NCBI GenBank assembly: GCA_024742755.1
Contig: JANSXW010000049.1
Span: 1-40,596, forward strand
Source: a bacterium
GTDB taxonomy: Bacteria; Bacteroidota; Bacteroidia; Chitinophagales; Saprospiraceae
Direction of reading: 5' to 3'
Length of the DNA stretch: 40,596 nucleotides
Made by a program: the position numbers and the translations under genes. The notes under the pieces were generated by a model, which saw nothing but the letters and a program-made list of their open reading frames with translations, searched no databases and was not told where the DNA came from. Shown one piece after another: positions 40,086-40,596 of this stretch. Within the stretch, counting starts at the first letter, position 1. Each line of letters begins with the position of its first letter.

Positions 40086-40596
40086 TTAGTCACTAATTTT
40101 CTGAACTGGCAACTGCTTTATACTACAAATCACACCCGCACTTTTCATAATGGCAACTACCTTTTCTATAGGAGAACTATAGGAAAAGACTTCATCAGAA
40201 AGGTTCATGAATATTTTTTCATTCAGCAACAACTTATCAAAAACCTTTATACGTACTCCCCTGTTTATCAATTTCAAACACAGCGTAGACAAGGATGTGC
40301 TATCAAAAACTGTGCTTTTATGGCCCGTTCCTGACTTGCCCCTCCGTTTATCAAAGCGTTCTTCTTCTAACCCCGTTATGACTATTACATCAATTAACGT
40401 ATCGTTCTCCATTAATTCTGATAAAAAATAATCTTGAAGAAGTCTTTTTAGACCATGCTCAATGTAGTGCGAAATGGGTCGTGGCATCCGGCTTACTACT
40501 TGAAGTCTAAAAAGAGGATTGTGCTTTAATGAAATCTGATCATCGCTGATGGGTTCACCGTAAAGTGCATATAAGTTTCTCAATACCATACTCAAG
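40086..40596 (-). CDS. DUF3738-like protein, cut by the window edge
   Basis: At least 169 residues are visible; the 5' end lies beyond the right edge, and the TTG at 40595 is unlikely to be the true start. The N-terminal visible part (FRLQVVSRMPRPISHYIEHG, then LKRLLQDYFLSELMEN) fits the DUF3738 core. The C-terminal part (SLSTLCLKLINRGVRIKVFD, then IMKSAGVICSIKQLPVQKI) is clearly homologous to that of the downstream gene. The pair is tandem on the minus strand, 66 bp apart, and probably co-transcribed. Confidence 0.7.
   Translation of the reverse strand, partial: LSMVLRNLYALYGEPISDDQISLKHNPLFRLQVVSRMPRPISHYIEHGLKRLLQDYFLSELMENDTLIDVIVITGLEEERFDKRRGKSGTGHKSTVFDSTSLSTLCLKLINRGVRIKVFDKLLLNEKIFMNLSDEVFSYSSPIEKVVAIMKSAGVICSIKQLPVQKISD

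Noticed and set aside
1..40596. tRNA, rRNA, CRISPR arrays, insertion sequences, prophage
   Set aside because: All intergenic stretches were read; none has a tRNA cloverleaf, regularly spaced repeats, transposase or phage genes.

Overview
The window is a gene-dense stretch of a Bacteroidota chromosome. Supporting signs are a SusC/SusD pair, a TamL-type outer-membrane lipoprotein, Bacteroidota-type -7 promoter words (TAnnTTTG), little use of purine-rich ribosome binding sites, DUF3738-like proteins, and a PDZ protein whose C-terminus resembles a type IX secretion sorting domain. The fairly high GC content and the gene repertoire suggest Saprospiria (Lewinella/Phaeodactylibacter-like), but this is an inference from style, not a match.

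Layout. 1-607: AT-richer non-coding DNA with a 12-C homopolymer. 608-1726: lipoprotein thiol-disulfide protein. 1727-1985: terminator plus an inverted-repeat element built of GGTTGA-like hexamers. 1986-5297: SpoU-type RNA methyltransferase and tamL, divergent from a 24-bp gap. 5285-7587 (minus): purM, nth, DUF3817 membrane protein. 7923-9287: envelope M23 peptidase. 9381-12022 (minus): pterin synthase, folE, fabD, yqgE. 12233-16326 (plus): LytS/LytTR two-component pair, fructosamine-kinase-like protein, thioesterase and BrkB-like membrane protein, with overlapping or nearly overlapping genes. 16327-19683: PDZ protein, unknown beta-barrel protein and an MFS exporter. 19754-27260 (plus): GshB-like ATP-grasp enzyme, MscS channel, TPR protein, lipoprotein, GH3 beta-glucosidase, aldo-keto reductase and gluconokinase, with a 19-codon DUF1697 remnant between the glucosidase and the reductase. 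27263-30116 (minus): Tex and a methyltransferase.

30219-39283 is the most accessory-like part. SusC and SusD (minus) diverge from a DeoR regulator and an exo-N-acetylmuramidase (NamZ). Next come a second DeoR/GlpR-like regulator and a divergent glycerol-3-phosphate dehydrogenase, with tandem operator-like repeats at its start. Together they could import and degrade cell-wall fragments. 39333-40596 holds two related DUF3738-like proteins, the second cut by the window edge, in visibly AT-richer DNA.

Most of the window is housekeeping. The items most worth following up are the NamZ/SusCD/GlpD neighbourhood, the Cys zinc ligand in the M23 peptidase, the DUF1697 remnant, the hexamer inverted-repeat element, the possible effector-associated-domain TPR protein with its lipoprotein partner, and the tandem DUF3738 pair. 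No RNA genes, CRISPR arrays, insertion sequences or phage genes were seen.
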